In this document: positions 63,973 to 64,000 of the stretch, piece by piece
Layout of the letters: each line of letters starts with the position of its first letter
Position numbering within the stretch: position 1 is the stretch's first letter
Assembly: GCF_024451105.1 (NCBI RefSeq)
Contig: NZ_JANGEY010000001.1
Span: 124,001-188,000, forward strand
Length of the DNA stretch: 64,000 nucleotides
Source: Stutzerimonas stutzeri
GTDB taxonomy: Bacteria; Pseudomonadota; Gammaproteobacteria; Pseudomonadales; Pseudomonadaceae
Direction of reading: 5' to 3'
Position numbers and translations under genes: made by a program
Notes under the pieces: generated by a model
The model's database searches: none
Seen by the model: only the letters and a program-made list of their open reading frames with translations
Told to the model about the DNA's origin: nothing

Positions 63973-64000
63973 GAACAGACCGCGAAAGACTGACGGTGCC

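Overview
The window is typical Pseudomonas chromosome: high GC, densely packed, short intergenic gaps. Several blocks match the gene order I remember from P. aeruginosa PAO1: purU-mvaT-sbcB, a MoxR/DUF58 cluster, pykA, a class I fumarase, olsB-olsA, acpH, xenB, argP/argO, sodB, bifA, lemA and an imelysin/di-heme operon. That order is from memory and was not searched. I saw no rRNA, tRNA, insertion sequence, prophage or CRISPR array. The left third (about 1-30 kb) looks more accessory than the right two thirds.

Layout. 1-2.8 kb: the 3' part of a heterotetrameric sarcosine oxidase operon (soxA, soxG). 2.9-6.1 kb: a TPR protein, a spermidine-synthase-like protein and a probable outer-membrane channel. 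6.1-15.9 kb: a catabolic island with an AcoR-type sigma54 activator, a lipoate-ligase-like protein, a LipA copy lacking its catalytic core, a small TatA, a split E2 (free lipoyl protein plus acyltransferase), E1 alpha and beta, a GMC flavin dehydrogenase and its Tat-exported small subunit. 16-29.4 kb: individual metabolic genes, among them fdhD and an FdhF/YdeP-type molybdoenzyme. 29.4-45 kb: purU, mvaT, sbcB, a seven-gene membrane/MoxR cluster, usp, pykA, fumarase. 45-54.6 kb: cardiolipin synthase, a di-iron MBL protein, ornithine-lipid genes, acpH, xenB, argP/argO, sodB. 54.8-64 kb: bifA, a GIDE/EF-hand protein with lemA, and an imelysin operon behind a possible Fur box.

The most interesting unit is the 6.1-15.9 kb island. 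Four transcription starts in it carry a -24/-12 element of the form TGGCMC-N5-YTGC, and three intergenic regions carry clusters of TTACA-N2-TGTAA half-sites. Together these suggest one sigma54 regulon controlled by the local AcoR-like activator. My inference is that a periplasmic alcohol or diol is oxidised by the GMC/Tat-subunit enzyme, and the keto product is then cleaved in the cytoplasm by the E1/E2 complex. The cluster brings its own lipoylation and Tat-export parts and probably an outer-membrane channel. The substrate is unknown; acetoin or 2,3-butanediol is the default guess. The embedded LipA copy has lost all iron-sulfur cysteines by an in-frame internal deletion, which needs checking as either a real truncated protein, decay or an assembly error.
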